From Burkholderiales bacterium (GTDB lineage Bacteria; Pseudomonadota; Gammaproteobacteria; Burkholderiales; Burkholderiaceae_C), in NCBI GenBank assembly GCA_003963005.1, contig RXJW01000048.1:1-64000 (forward strand): DNA of 64,000 bases, given 5' to 3'. The notes under the pieces were generated by a model. It worked only from the letters and a program-made list of their open reading frames with translations, ran no database searches and was not told the DNA's origin. The position numbers were made by a program, and so were the translations under genes. Shown in pieces: positions 48,070 to 57,660 of this stretch. Positions within the stretch are counted from its first letter, which is position 1. Each line of letters opens with the position of its first letter.

Positions 48070-48834
48070 ATGTTCACCGTCACCGAAGCCCAGCTCCTCG
48101 CCTGGCTCAACCCCCTCCTCTGGCCCTTCATCCGCACGCTGGCCCTGTTCGCCGGCATGCCGACCTTCAGCCAGCGCAACGTGCCCCTGCGCCTGCGCGT
48201 CGGACTGGCCCTGTTCATCGCGGTCGCCGCGCAGCCGTCGCTGCCCGACATTCCGCCCACCCCACTCGACTCCCTGCCCACGCTCACGTTGCTGGTCGCG
48301 CAGCAACTGGTGATCGGCCTGTCGATGGGCTTCGCGGTGCGCATCGTCTTCGCCGCGCTGGAGTTCGCCGGCGAGATCATCGGCCTGCAGATGGGCTTGA
48401 ACTTCGCCGGCTTCTTCGACCCCGGCACCGGCTCTCAGGGCACCGCCAGTGCCCGCTTCTTCGGCAGCATGGTCGCGTTCCTGTTCATCGCCATCAACGG
48501 CCACCTGCTGCTGATCCATGCGCTGATCCAGAGCTTCCACGCCTTTCCGGTGGGCGGCGAGCCCTTCGCCTTCTTGCGCGCCGCCGCGCCGCAGCAGTGG
48601 GGCGCCGAGATCTTCAGCATCGGCCTGTGGATTGCGCTGCCGCTGATCACGATGCTGATGTTCGTGAACCTCGTGCTCGGCGTGATTTCGCGTGTCGCGC
48701 CGCAGATCGGCGTCTTCTCGGTCGGCTTTCCGCTGACGGTCAGCGTCGGCCTGATCGGCATGGTGGCCACGCTGCCGCTGATGCAGACGCCGTTCACCGT
48801 CGCGCTGGAGCGGCTGCTGGCGGTGTTCAGCTAG
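48070..48834 (+). CDS. fliR: Flagellar export gate protein FliR
   Basis: 254 aa, six hydrophobic segments, with FVRIVFAALEFAGEIIGLQMGLNFAGFFDPGTGSQ-like region characteristic of FliR. The start is MFTVTEAQLLAWLNPLLWPFIRTLALF. It completes the FliPQR channel. It is separated from fliQ by the large inverted repeat, so its transcription must pass through that structure or start anew; no promoter could be identified in the remaining 22 bp. Confidence 0.97.
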   Translation: MFTVTEAQLLAWLNPLLWPFIRTLALFAGMPTFSQRNVPLRLRVGLALFIAVAAQPSLPDIPPTPLDSLPTLTLLVAQQLVIGLSMGFAVRIVFAALEFAGEIIGLQMGLNFAGFFDPGTGSQGTASARFFGSMVAFLFIAINGHLLLIHALIQSFHAFPVGGEPFAFLRAAAPQQWGAEIFSIGLWIALPLITMLMFVNLVLGVISRVAPQIGVFSVGFPLTVSVGLIGMVATLPLMQTPFTVALERLLAVFS

Positions 48835-48924
48835 CACGCCCTGGGGCCATGGTCATCCCGCGCTGACGCGGGCCGCCCGGGCGCCCAAAATCGCGGTCTT
48901 CACCACCACGAAGGGGCAGGCGGC

Positions 48925-50559
48925 ATGGGCAGCACGGCGAGTCGACGGGGGTTTGTGGCCAGCGCAGCCGGCGCCGGTCTGGCGGCCATGGCGGCGGATG
49001 CCACGCAGGCGGCCCCGGGCTCCGGGCAGCGCTTCAGTGTGCCGCGAGACAGGGCGCTGGATGCCATGGACGTGACCGCGCTGCAGGCCGAGATGACCGC
49101 CGGCAGGCTCAGCGCCGTGGCCCTGGTGCGGCATTGCCTCAAGCGCATCGAAGCGATCGACCGGCGCGGCCCGACGCTGCGTGCGGTGATCGAACTCAAC
49201 CCGGATGCGCTCGCCCAGGCCCGCCAGCTCGACGCGGAGCGTCGCGGCAAGGCCGCTCGCGTCCGCGGGCCGCTGCACGGCATCCCGGTCCTCATCAAGG
49301 ACAACATCGCCACGGCAGACCGCATGGCCACCACGGCCGGCTCCCTGGCCCTCGCCGGATTGCATGCCCAGCGCGACGCCCACATCGTGCAGCGCCTGCG
49401 CGAGGCCGGCGCGGTGATCCTGGGCAAGACCAATCTCAGCGAATGGGCCAATATCCGCAGCAGCCGCTCGAGCAGCGGCTGGAGCAGCCGGGGTGGCCAG
49501 ACGCGGAACCCGCATGTCCTCAATCGCAGCCCCAGCGGTTCGAGCTCCGGCTCGGCAGCGGCCGCCGCCGCGGGCCTGGCACCGCTCACGGTCGGAACCG
49601 AAACGGACGGCTCCATCTGCTCACCGGCCCATCTGTGCGGCGTGGTGGGCTTCAAGCCTACCGTCGGCCTCGTGAGCCGCGCCGGGATCATCCCGATCTC
49701 AGCCAGCCAGGACACTGCCGGCCCGATGGTTCGCCATGTGCGCGATGCTGCGCTGCTGTTGCAGGCCCTGGCCGGGCCGGACCGCAACGACACCGCCACC
49801 CAGGCCCAGCCGGCCGCACTACCCGACTTCGAGCGAGCCCTGAACCCCGACGCGCTGCGCGGCGCGCGCATCGGCGTGATCCGCCATGCCGTGCCCAATC
49901 AACCCGGCGTCGCTGCGCTGTTCGAAGCGGCCCTGGACGTGCTCCGCACCCAGGGCGCCGTGCTGATCGACCCGTTGGAGATCCCCAACCGCGACAAGGC
50001 TCGCAGCACCGAGTTCACCGTGCTGATCCATGAGCTCAAGGCCGGCCTGGCGGCTTACCTGAGCGGCTATCAGAGCGATGCGCCGGTCAAGACGCTCGCC
50101 GACGTCATCGCCTGGAACCAGGCCAACGCCGCCCGCGTGATGCCTTTCTTCGCCCAGGAGACCCTGGAGGCCGCCGAGGCCACGACCGGCCTGGACGCAC
50201 CGGCGTATGTCGAAGCCGTGGACAACTGCCGCCGCTACGCCCGCGAGGAGGGCATCGACGCGCTGTTCAAGACCCACCAGCTCGACGCCGTCGTGGGCCC
50301 GACCGGCAGCATTGCCTGGCCGATCGACCACCTGCTGGGTGACCGCTTCACCGGTGGCGGCATGGGTTCCTTCTTCGCGATTGCCGGCTATCCGCACCTC
50401 ACCGTGCCGATGGGCTTCGTGGGCGGCCTGCCGACCGGCCTGTCGTTCGCGGGGCTCGCCTGGCAAGACGCCAGGATCCTGGGGCTCGGCCATGCGTACG
50501 AACAGGCCAGCCGACGGCGGCAGGCGCCCCGGTTCCTGGCGCAAACCGGTCTCGACTGA
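48925..50559 (+). CDS. Amidase-signature hydrolase with Tat signal
   Basis: 544 aa. The N-terminus STASRRGFVASAAGAGLAAMA is a Tat signal, so it is exported folded. The amidase-signature catalytic residues are present: Lys in GIPVLIKDNIATAD, and the Ser-rich loop SPSGSSSGSAAAAAAG with the cis-Ser, then VGTETDGSICSPAHLCGVVGFKPT carrying the nucleophile Ser. Probably cleaves a small amide in the periplasm; substrate unknown. It is 90 bp after fliR with the same direction but no clear tie to flagella. Convergent with the ABC genes. Confidence 0.9.
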   Translation: MGSTASRRGFVASAAGAGLAAMAADATQAAPGSGQRFSVPRDRALDAMDVTALQAEMTAGRLSAVALVRHCLKRIEAIDRRGPTLRAVIELNPDALAQARQLDAERRGKAARVRGPLHGIPVLIKDNIATADRMATTAGSLALAGLHAQRDAHIVQRLREAGAVILGKTNLSEWANIRSSRSSSGWSSRGGQTRNPHVLNRSPSGSSSGSAAAAAAGLAPLTVGTETDGSICSPAHLCGVVGFKPTVGLVSRAGIIPISASQDTAGPMVRHVRDAALLLQALAGPDRNDTATQAQPAALPDFERALNPDALRGARIGVIRHAVPNQPGVAALFEAALDVLRTQGAVLIDPLEIPNRDKARSTEFTVLIHELKAGLAAYLSGYQSDAPVKTLADVIAWNQANAARVMPFFAQETLEAAEATTGLDAPAYVEAVDNCRRYAREEGIDALFKTHQLDAVVGPTGSIAWPIDHLLGDRFTGGGMGSFFAIAGYPHLTVPMGFVGGLPTGLSFAGLAWQDARILGLGHAYEQASRRRQAPRFLAQTGLD

Positions 50560-50580
50560 CGCGGCCCCGGGTCTGCTCGG

Positions 50581-51897
50581 TCACGCCTCCCGCAGGGCCG
50601 TCGTCACCGGCAGCGACGCCGCCCGCACGGCCGGGAACAAGCCGCCGATGAAGCCGATGGCCAGCGCCCACTTGACGCCTTCCCAGAGCAGCTGAGGCGA
50701 CACCGCCAGGTTGAAGCTCAGCTTGCCGACCGAACCGGCGGACATCGTCGAGGCCTCGAAGCCGTTGAACAGCAGCCAGGCGATGGCCCCGCCGATCAGG
50801 CCGCCCGCCAGCGCCAGCAATGTGGTCTCCAGCATCACCGCGATGACGACCGGCAGGCCGCGAAAGCCGATGGCGCGCAGCGTGGCAATTTCCCGGGCCC
50901 GAGCGGCCACGGCGGCGAACATAGTGTTGAGCGCGCCGAACACTGCCCCCACCGCCATGATGGCGCCGACCGTGATGCCGATGATGCGCAGCACCTGGGT
51001 CATGCGCTCGGACTGCTTCTGGAAGAAGGCCAGCGTCGTGCTCGCCTTGACCTTGAGCTGCGGGTTGTTCTCCAGCGATTCGCTGAATGCCTTGATGGCG
51101 CCCGGGTTCTCCAGCTTCACGGTCGCGGAGTTGCGACCCGCGCCGCGGCGGTAGGTGTCGTTGACGACGTTGGCATCGGCCCACAGCTCGGACTCCATCG
51201 CATCACCCGACGCGAAGATGCCGACCACCGTCCACGGCTGGTTGCCGAGCTTGAGCGTGGCGCCGACCTTCAGGCCCTCGAACTGGCGCACGGCGCCCTT
51301 GCCGACGATGATCTCCCGCAGCCCGGGCTGGAAGGTCCGGCCTTCGACGATCTTGACGTTGGGCCGCACGGTGAACGCCGCATCGCCGACGCCGCGCACC
51401 TGCGCGCTGCCCTCGTCGCGGGTGGCGCTGCCGCGCACCGGCAGGTTGGCCGCGGCCACCGACTCGGCCGACACGATCGGCTTGCCCTGCGCATCGCGGG
51501 CGATGCCGGGCGCCTGTTCGATCTGCACGATATCTTCCCGGCTCAGCGACGACGAGACCTCGGTGGCCGAGGCACCGCGCATGACGATGGCGGTGTCCTC
51601 CGAGCCCGAGTTGCGCAAGGTCTGCGCATAGCCCTCGGCCATGGCCAGCAGCGCCACGAGCACGCCCACCACGCCCGCGATGCCGACGACGATGACCGCG
51701 GACGACCCCAGCCGCTGGCTCAGCGTGCTGATGCCGACCGAGGCGACCGAGCGCGTCTGCATGCCGCTGCGAAACAGGAACATCCACGCAACGAACAGCA
51801 CCAGGGCGGCGAGTGCGCCCTGCCAGGGCAGCACGATCCAGGCGCCCAGCATGACGAGGGTCAGCAGCACGAGGCCGAAGTTCTTGAGGAATTTCAT
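50581..51897 (-). CDS. MacB-like ABC transporter permease (FtsX), second
   Basis: 438 aa from MKFLKNFGLVLLTLV (the ORF track starts eight codons earlier). One helix at the N-terminus (plus an extra one at residues 25-45), a large periplasmic domain and three C-terminal helices with the FtsX pattern (MFAAVAARAREIATLRAIGFRGLPVVIAVMLETTLLALAGGLIGG). Last gene of an adaptor-ATPase-permease-permease operon. Likely acts as a mechanotransmission exporter of MacB type; substrate unknown. Confidence 0.9.
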   Translation of the reverse strand: MKFLKNFGLVLLTLVMLGAWIVLPWQGALAALVLFVAWMFLFRSGMQTRSVASVGISTLSQRLGSSAVIVVGIAGVVGVLVALLAMAEGYAQTLRNSGSEDTAIVMRGASATEVSSSLSREDIVQIEQAPGIARDAQGKPIVSAESVAAANLPVRGSATRDEGSAQVRGVGDAAFTVRPNVKIVEGRTFQPGLREIIVGKGAVRQFEGLKVGATLKLGNQPWTVVGIFASGDAMESELWADANVVNDTYRRGAGRNSATVKLENPGAIKAFSESLENNPQLKVKASTTLAFFQKQSERMTQVLRIIGITVGAIMAVGAVFGALNTMFAAVAARAREIATLRAIGFRGLPVVIAVMLETTLLALAGGLIGGAIAWLLFNGFEASTMSAGSVGKLSFNLAVSPQLLWEGVKWALAIGFIGGLFPAVRAASLPVTTALREA

Positions 51898-51898
51898 G

Positions 51899-53068
51899 TC
51901 ATGCCCTCCCGGCCAGTGCATCGGTGATGTTCACGCGCATGGCGCGCAGCGCGGGGAAGGCCCCGACGGCCACGCCGAACAGCAGCGCCAGGCCCACGCC
52001 GATCAGCCAGCTGGTCAGCCCTGCCGCCGGCAGGTTCAGCGCGCCGCCGCTGCCGGCGGACACCGCCGGGCCGATGACGCTGGCCAGCGCCAGCCCCACC
52101 GCACCGCCGATCAGCAGCAACAGCATCGACTCGGCCAGCACCATGACCAGCACGCTGGGTCCCGAGAAGCCGAGCGTCTTGAGCACCGCAATCTCACCCG
52201 TGCGCTCGCGCACCGCCTGCATCATCGTGTTGCCAGCCAGCAGCAGCAGCGTGAAGAAGACTGCACCCATGATGGAGGTGACGATCAGGTTGATGTCGGC
52301 CACCTGCTTCATCCAGCTGCTCATGGCGGCCTGCTCGGTGAGCGTGCGGGTCTCGTGGTCGGAATTGGCGGAGATCTCGTCGATGGCCTTGAGCACGCGG
52401 TCCGCCTGGTTGACGTCCTTCACGCGACTCACGTACCAGCCCACCTGGCCCTTGTTCCATGGTGTGGTGTCGTCGAAGTACTGCCAGTTCAGCAGGAAGG
52501 TCTGGTCCCACCAGCCGCCGGTCTTCTTGTCGGCGACGTGGATGAGGCCCACGATGCGGAACGACCAGTTCTGGCTGCCGTTCTTGTCCGGGAAGATGGT
52601 CGACTGCATCGGCACCTGGTCGCCGACCTTCCAGCCGAACTTGCGCGCCAGGCCCTCGCCGATCAGCGCGCCATCCTTGGTCTCGGCAAAAGCCTTGCGG
52701 TGCTCGGCCGAGACTTCCATCTCCGGGTAGATGTCCAGGTAGTTGGGCGCGACGGCAAAGCTGAAGACCTGGTTCTCGGGCTTCTGGTAGGCCCCACCGA
52801 ACCAGTTCGCATAGGTCACGTCCTTCACGCCGTCGATCTGCGAGATGCGCGCACCCAGCGACATCGGCAGCAGCTGGATGAAGCTGAGCTTGGCACCGGT
52901 CTGCAGTCGCTGGGCGCCGTTGGCGCTCTGCCCGGCCTGGTCGAAGCCCACGCGCACCGCGTCCAGCAGGCCGAACAGCAGGAAGGCCGTGACGATGGAC
53001 ACCAGCGTGAGGAAAGTGCGCAGCTTGCGCCGGAACAGCGCCGCCCAGATGAGGTGGAGGTATTTCAT
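51899..53068 (-). CDS. MacB-like ABC transporter permease (FtsX), first
   Basis: 389 aa. N-terminal helix (LRTFLTLVSIVTAFLLFGLLDAV), a periplasmic domain rich in Trp and Asp, and three C-terminal helices with the FtsX signature (AVRERTGEIAVLKTLGFSGPSVLVMVLAESMLLLLIGGAVG). One base separates it from the second permease. The two permeases are different sequences, so the transporter is probably a heterodimer. Confidence 0.9.
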   Translation of the reverse strand: MKYLHLIWAALFRRKLRTFLTLVSIVTAFLLFGLLDAVRVGFDQAGQSANGAQRLQTGAKLSFIQLLPMSLGARISQIDGVKDVTYANWFGGAYQKPENQVFSFAVAPNYLDIYPEMEVSAEHRKAFAETKDGALIGEGLARKFGWKVGDQVPMQSTIFPDKNGSQNWSFRIVGLIHVADKKTGGWWDQTFLLNWQYFDDTTPWNKGQVGWYVSRVKDVNQADRVLKAIDEISANSDHETRTLTEQAAMSSWMKQVADINLIVTSIMGAVFFTLLLLAGNTMMQAVRERTGEIAVLKTLGFSGPSVLVMVLAESMLLLLIGGAVGLALASVIGPAVSAGSGGALNLPAAGLTSWLIGVGLALLFGVAVGAFPALRAMRVNITDALAGRA

Positions 53069-53078
53069 GGCCGCTCCT

Positions 53079-53774
53079 TCAGGCCGCCACGGCCTCGGCT
53101 TCGGTCACGAGCGTGCCCTTGTCCAGGTGCAGCGTGCGGCTGGCCCGGGCAGCGGCGCGCGGGTCGTGGGTGACCATCACGATGGTCTTGCCGTGCTCGC
53201 GGTTGAGGGCCTGCAGCAGCGTCAGCACGTCCTCGGCAGACTGGCGGTCCAGGTCACCGGTGGGTTCGTCGCAGACCAGCAGCGTCGGGTCCGACACGAT
53301 GGCCCGCGCGATGGACACCCGCTGCTGCTGCCCGCCGGACAGCTCGGTCGGCTTGTGGGAGGCGCGGTCCGCCAGGCCCACGAGCTGCAGCGCAATGGCC
53401 GCGCGCTTGCGGCGCTCGGCGGCCGACAGCTTGGTCAGCAGCAGCGGCAGCTCCACGTTCTTCTGCGCCGAGAGCATGGGCATCAGGTTGTAGAACTGGA
53501 ACACGAAACCCACGCGCGAGGCCCGCCACTTGGCCAGCGCCGCACCGGAGAGCTGGTCGATGCGCTGGCCGCCCACGGTGATGGCGCCGCCACTTGGCGT
53601 GTCCAGGCCGCCGATCAGGTTCAGCAGCGTCGTCTTGCCCGAGCCCGACGGGCCCATCAGTGCAAGGAAGTCGCCCTGGGCCACGTCGAGGTGGATGCTG
53701 TGCAGCACCTCGACCGACTGCTTGCCGCGGGTGTAGGCCTTGGAAAGGTCACGGATCTCGATCAATGCGCTCAT
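53079..53774 (-). CDS. ABC transporter ATPase (LolD/MacB family)
   Basis: 231 aa. Walker A GPSGSGKTTLLNLIGG, Q-loop VFQFYNLMPMLSA, signature LSGGQQQRVSIARAI, Walker B LLVCDEPTGDLD and H-loop VTHD are all present. The family pattern is that of LolD/MacB-type ATPases serving FtsX permeases. It starts 2 bp after the adaptor gene. Cytosolic, peripheral to the membrane. Confidence 0.95.
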   Translation of the reverse strand: MSALIEIRDLSKAYTRGKQSVEVLHSIHLDVAQGDFLALMGPSGSGKTTLLNLIGGLDTPSGGAITVGGQRIDQLSGAALAKWRASRVGFVFQFYNLMPMLSAQKNVELPLLLTKLSAAERRKRAAIALQLVGLADRASHKPTELSGGQQQRVSIARAIVSDPTLLVCDEPTGDLDRQSAEDVLTLLQALNREHGKTIVMVTHDPRAAARASRTLHLDKGTLVTEAEAVAA

Positions 53775-53776
53775 GC

Positions 53777-55021
53777 TCAGTCCTTGCTCACGATGGGGGA
53801 ACCCTGCTTCAACTCGGCCGGCGGTGAGACCACGACGGTCTCGCCCGGCTTGAGGCCGTCGGTGGCGAGGCGGAACTTGCCCACGTCACCGGCCAGCTTC
53901 ACCGCACGCCGCTCGGCGCGGCCATCCTGCACGACGAACACGGCCAGACCGCCATCGCGGTCCACCAGCGCGTCCGGCGGCAGCAGCACACCCGGCACGG
54001 GCTTGGCCGCGGCCACGGGCTTGGCGGCCAGGAAACTCACACGCACGCCCATGTCGGGCACGACGCGGTCGTCCTTCTGCTCCAGCGCGACGCGCACCTT
54101 GACGGTGGCCTTGCCGCGGTCGGCGCTCGGGATGACGGCCACGACGTGGGCCGGGATCTTCCAGTCGGGGTAGGCGTCCAGCACGGCCTCGCAGGGCATG
54201 TCGGGCTTGACCTGGGCGATGTAGGCCTCGTTGACGTCGACGCTGACCTCCAGCGAGTCCATGTCGACGATCGTGCCCACGCCGGTGCGCGTGAAGCCCC
54301 CCCCGGCCGACAGCGGCGAGATGATCTCGCCGACCTGCGCCGCCCGGGCCGTGACGACGCCGTCGAACGGTGCCCGCACGGTGGCGTAGTCGAAGTTCAC
54401 GCGGGCCACGCGCACCTGGGCCTGGGCAGCCTCGACCTGGCGCTGGGCGGCTTCGAGCTGGGCGCTGACGGTCTTGACGGCCGTGGCCGACTGCTCGCGC
54501 GACTGACGCGTCGTCATGCCGCTGGCGCTCAGTTCGGCCTGGCGGCGCTCGTCGGCCTGGGCTTGCGCCAGCTGGGCGCGCAGCTGGCCGAGGTTGGCTT
54601 GCGCCGTGTAGACCTGCGCCTCGGCGGCGGCAAGGCTGGCCTTGAGGCCGGTGTCGTCGAGCCGGGCCAGCACCTGGCCCTTCCTGACCCTGAAGCCCTC
54701 GTCGATCAGCACCTCGGTCAGGGTGCCCGTCATCTGGGCCGACACGGTGGCCATGCGCCGGGCCGTGACGTAGCCGGTGGCCTGCAGCACGGCGTCAGCC
54801 GCAGGGCCCTGCCCATTGGCTCGCACCGTGACCGTCAGCACGGGGATGGGCTTGTGGCCGGCCAGGAACCACCAGGCGGCGCCACCCGCCAGGGCCAGGG
54901 CCACGCCGCCGGCAACCACGCCCCAGACCCAGGTCGGCACACTGCGGCCCTGGTCCTCCCGTTGCGCACCTTCGATGCGCAGCTCCTTCAACAGTCCGGT
55001 ATCGATGACGTGCTCCCGCAA
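53777..55021 (-). CDS. Periplasmic adaptor (HlyD/MacA-like)
   Basis: 414 aa. One N-terminal helix (VWGVVAGGVALALAGGAAWWFL), a lipoyl-type half (TLTEVLIDEGFRVRKGQVLARLDDTGL), a long alpha-helical hairpin (residues about 135-215) and a beta-barrel domain (ARVNFDYATVRAPFDGVVTARAAQVGEIIS). The start assigned by the ORF track is a TTG; no ATG lies before the helix, so TTG is plausible. First gene of the four-gene efflux operon; an outer-membrane TolC partner is not in the window. Confidence 0.87.
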   Translation of the reverse strand: MREHVIDTGLLKELRIEGAQREDQGRSVPTWVWGVVAGGVALALAGGAAWWFLAGHKPIPVLTVTVRANGQGPAADAVLQATGYVTARRMATVSAQMTGTLTEVLIDEGFRVRKGQVLARLDDTGLKASLAAAEAQVYTAQANLGQLRAQLAQAQADERRQAELSASGMTTRQSREQSATAVKTVSAQLEAAQRQVEAAQAQVRVARVNFDYATVRAPFDGVVTARAAQVGEIISPLSAGGGFTRTGVGTIVDMDSLEVSVDVNEAYIAQVKPDMPCEAVLDAYPDWKIPAHVVAVIPSADRGKATVKVRVALEQKDDRVVPDMGVRVSFLAAKPVAAAKPVPGVLLPPDALVDRDGGLAVFVVQDGRAERRAVKLAGDVGKFRLATDGLKPGETVVVSPPAELKQGSPIVSKD

Positions 55022-55144
55022 CGTGACGCCCGTTGGGCGATTCGTGACGGATTCTGCACAGATAACCCTGTCAGTCGACGGGGATTTCGATGAAAGGCGC
55101 CTGAGGCTGGCGAATCGACAGCGGCGGGGGACGAACGGCGGCGT

Positions 55145-55660
55145 TCAGCGCACTTCGCGCGCGAGTTTCAGCACCGGCGCGGCGAGGCTCAGGCCCCGCT
55201 TCTTGGACTCGCCATGGTTCACCGCGAAGGCCATGCCCTGCGGCTCGCTGATCAGCGCGATGCACACGCCCGCCCGCATGGCCTCGGGGCTGGTGGCCAC
55301 GACCAGCACCGGGGCATCGCCCACGGCCCCGATCCATTGGCGCAGCGTGGCGGCATCCGGGTGGCCCAGCAGCAGCACCTGGCAATCACGTGCCGCGTCG
55401 CGCGGGTCGGTCAGCGTGCGCACGCGCAGTGGTGCGCCGCCCACCGGCCGGCTCGACAGCGCCCTCACCGCCTCCAGGCCCGCGGGCTGCAGGCCGGCGG
55501 CGCACAGCGACAGCGTCTGCCCCTCTGCCACGGGGGTGGGCCACTGCGTGTACTGGGCCAGGCGCAGCACGAACGCGGCGCGCAGCCGGTCTTCGTCCAG
55601 GCCTTGGGCCTCGGACAGTGCGGCGGCTGCGGCCAGCAGCAGGGGCGCCATCATCTTCAC
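55145..55660 (-). CDS. YfiR-like periplasmic protein (DUF4154)
   Basis: 171 aa with a short signal peptide (MKMMAPLLLAAAAALSEAQ). The pattern RAAFVLRLAQYTQWP, DCQVLLLGHPDAATLRQW, VLVVATSPEAMRAGVCIALISEPQGMAFAVNHGESKKRGLSLAAPVLKLAREV is the DUF4154/YfiR family, including the final ...GLxLSxxxLxLAxxV. YfiR represses the membrane cyclase YfiN from the periplasm. Here it overlaps a TonB receptor, and a periplasmic-loop diguanylate cyclase follows on the other side of the receptor, so a YfiR/YfiN-type brake is likely. Confidence 0.87.
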   Translation of the reverse strand: MKMMAPLLLAAAAALSEAQGLDEDRLRAAFVLRLAQYTQWPTPVAEGQTLSLCAAGLQPAGLEAVRALSSRPVGGAPLRVRTLTDPRDAARDCQVLLLGHPDAATLRQWIGAVGDAPVLVVATSPEAMRAGVCIALISEPQGMAFAVNHGESKKRGLSLAAPVLKLAREVR

Positions 55661-57660
55661 GGCCCCTCTCCGCGCCAGGTGAAGCCCGCCTGCCAGCGCG
55701 TGCCCTCACGGCGCAGCGGCAGTGTGTAGCCGGCGCCACTCGACTCGCTGTAGGCCCGCGCGCCGACGTTGTCGGCACCGATGAAGACGTCCCAGGCCCG
55801 GCTCGGCTGCCACAGCAGGTGAGCACGGGTCTGGGCATAGCCGGGCAGGCGCTCGTCGCCGAAGCGCGCCGACGTCGCCCAGCCGCTGAGCGACAGGCGC
55901 AGGTTCTCCACGGCCAGGGGCATCTGCAGGGACCATTTCAGCGTGCGGGCGGGGCTGTAGGCCTGCCGGCCACCGTCGTCCGCCCGGTTGCGCTGGCCCA
56001 TGACGCTGAGCTGCAACTGCCAGCCGGCGCCCCACTGGCCGTTGACGCCCAGTTCGCCACCGCGGGACTGCGCAAGCGCCGAGTTGGCGTAGGGCTTGTT
56101 GGCTCCCCGCTCGATCAGGTTGACGAGGCGGGTGGAGAACACCGAGGCCTGCCAGGTCCAGCCCGCGGGGGCAGCCGGCAGCGGCCCCTGCCAGGCCAGC
56201 TCCAGCGTGCGCAGCCGTTCGGGCCGCAGCGGCTCGGCACCGGCGTTGGCGTTCAGCACGCTCTCGAAGCGGTTGGGCGCGCGGAAGGCCGTGCCCCACA
56301 TCAGCTTCAGGCTCTGCCCGGGCTCGGGTGACCACACCCAGGCCGCCCGCGGGTTCCAGCTCGATTCGCCGCCCCGCGCACCGTCCCGGCGCACGCCGAG
56401 CACGAGGCGCTGCCGCTCGGCCAGGCGCCACTCGTCCTGCACGTAAAAGCCCAGGCGCGCCGAGCTGTAGGCCTGGTCGTCGGGCGCTTCACCCAGGTAG
56501 ACGTAGCGGAAGCGCTGCAGGCTGTCGCGTTGCCAGTCCAGGCCGAGCGTGGTGGTGTGGGTGTCGCCCGTCGGCCCGCCCCAGCTCTGGCCCAGCCGCG
56601 CCTCGCCCAGCCACCAGCGGCCCAGCGCCTCGAAGCGGCTGGTACGGATCGCCGGGCCGGTGTCGTCGGCCTGCTCCGAGCGAAAGCGCGAGCCTTGCCA
56701 GGCCAGGCCGACATGGACGTCCCAGTCAGCCAGGCGCCCGTCCCAGCCGCTTTGCACGAAGTTCTCGCGCACCGAATCGACGCTGCCGGTGATGTCGCCG
56801 GACTTGGGCAGGAAGCTGTACAGCCCCCGGTCGCGCAGCACGCCGCCCACACGCAGCGACAGCCCGCCGTCACGCCCGCCGAGCAGCCAGCGGCGGGCTC
56901 GGTCCCATTCAAGCGGCTTGAGCTGGGCGTAATAACGCTCCGGCTCACCGAAGGACAGCGCCGGATGCGGCTCCTCGTCGCTGCTGAACGCAGCCAGCCA
57001 CTCGGCCCCGCTGTCCAGCCGCTGTGCGTAGCTCAGGCGGGTGCTGACCTGGCCCTTGGGCGAGAACACCACCCGCGCCTGCGGGCCGGCAAGCGTGTCC
57101 GCCCGCTGGGTGACGATGTTGACCACACCGAGCAGGGCGTTGCCCCCGTACAGCGCCGAGCCCGGGCCGGGTGCGAACTCCACGCGCTCGATCAGGCTCA
57201 CGTCCACGAAGAACTCGCGGTTGATGGGACCGGCGTCGTAGACGTTGTCGTTCAGGCGCAGCCCATCCAGCAGGAAGAGCACGCGGCCGTTGAAGTCGCC
57301 CGGCGCCACCCCCCGGACCGCCACGCGCGTGAACTCGCCGTCCTCACGCACTTCCAGGCCGGGGATCTGGCGCAGGATGTCACCGAGATCGCGCAGCCCC
57401 AGGCGTGCGATGTCCTGGCGGCTGACGACACGGGTCACGGCTGGTGCGAGGTCCGCACTCTGGGCCTGCCTCGAGGCCGTGCTGACGGCGACGTCCACGG
57501 CGGCGCCGCGCCGCTCGGTGCGCAGCAGGTCTTCGAGGCTGGGGAGGTCTGGAGGTGCGGTCTGCGCGACTGCCGCACCGCTCAGCAGCAGGCCGGTGCC
57601 AAGTTCAAGCGCCCACAGAATGCGCGCGAACTGCCCGGCGGTAGGTGTTCTTGCCAGCAT
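55657..57660 (-). CDS. TonB-dependent outer-membrane receptor
   Basis: 667 aa from MLARTPTAGQF; the ORF track start is 21 codons upstream. N-terminal signal (LWALELGTGLLLSGAAVAQ), plug domain (VTRVVSRQDIARLGLRDLGDILRQIPGLEV, VLFLLDGLRLNDN, RVEFAPGPGSALYGGNALLGVVNIVT) and a 22-strand barrel ending ...EGTRWQAGFTWRGEGP with the terminal aromatic pattern weak. Its start overlaps the end of the cyclase gene by 56 bp, and its stop overlaps the YfiR-like start, so three genes form one unit. The ligand is unknown. Confidence 0.88.
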   Translation of the reverse strand: MLARTPTAGQFARILWALELGTGLLLSGAAVAQTAPPDLPSLEDLLRTERRGAAVDVAVSTASRQAQSADLAPAVTRVVSRQDIARLGLRDLGDILRQIPGLEVREDGEFTRVAVRGVAPGDFNGRVLFLLDGLRLNDNVYDAGPINREFFVDVSLIERVEFAPGPGSALYGGNALLGVVNIVTQRADTLAGPQARVVFSPKGQVSTRLSYAQRLDSGAEWLAAFSSDEEPHPALSFGEPERYYAQLKPLEWDRARRWLLGGRDGGLSLRVGGVLRDRGLYSFLPKSGDITGSVDSVRENFVQSGWDGRLADWDVHVGLAWQGSRFRSEQADDTGPAIRTSRFEALGRWWLGEARLGQSWGGPTGDTHTTTLGLDWQRDSLQRFRYVYLGEAPDDQAYSSARLGFYVQDEWRLAERQRLVLGVRRDGARGGESSWNPRAAWVWSPEPGQSLKLMWGTAFRAPNRFESVLNANAGAEPLRPERLRTLELAWQGPLPAAPAGWTWQASVFSTRLVNLIERGANKPYANSALAQSRGGELGVNGQWGAGWQLQLSVMGQRNRADDGGRQAYSPARTLKWSLQMPLAVENLRLSLSGWATSARFGDERLPGYAQTRAHLLWQPSRAWDVFIGADNVGARAYSESSGAGYTLPLRREGTRWQAGFTWRGEGP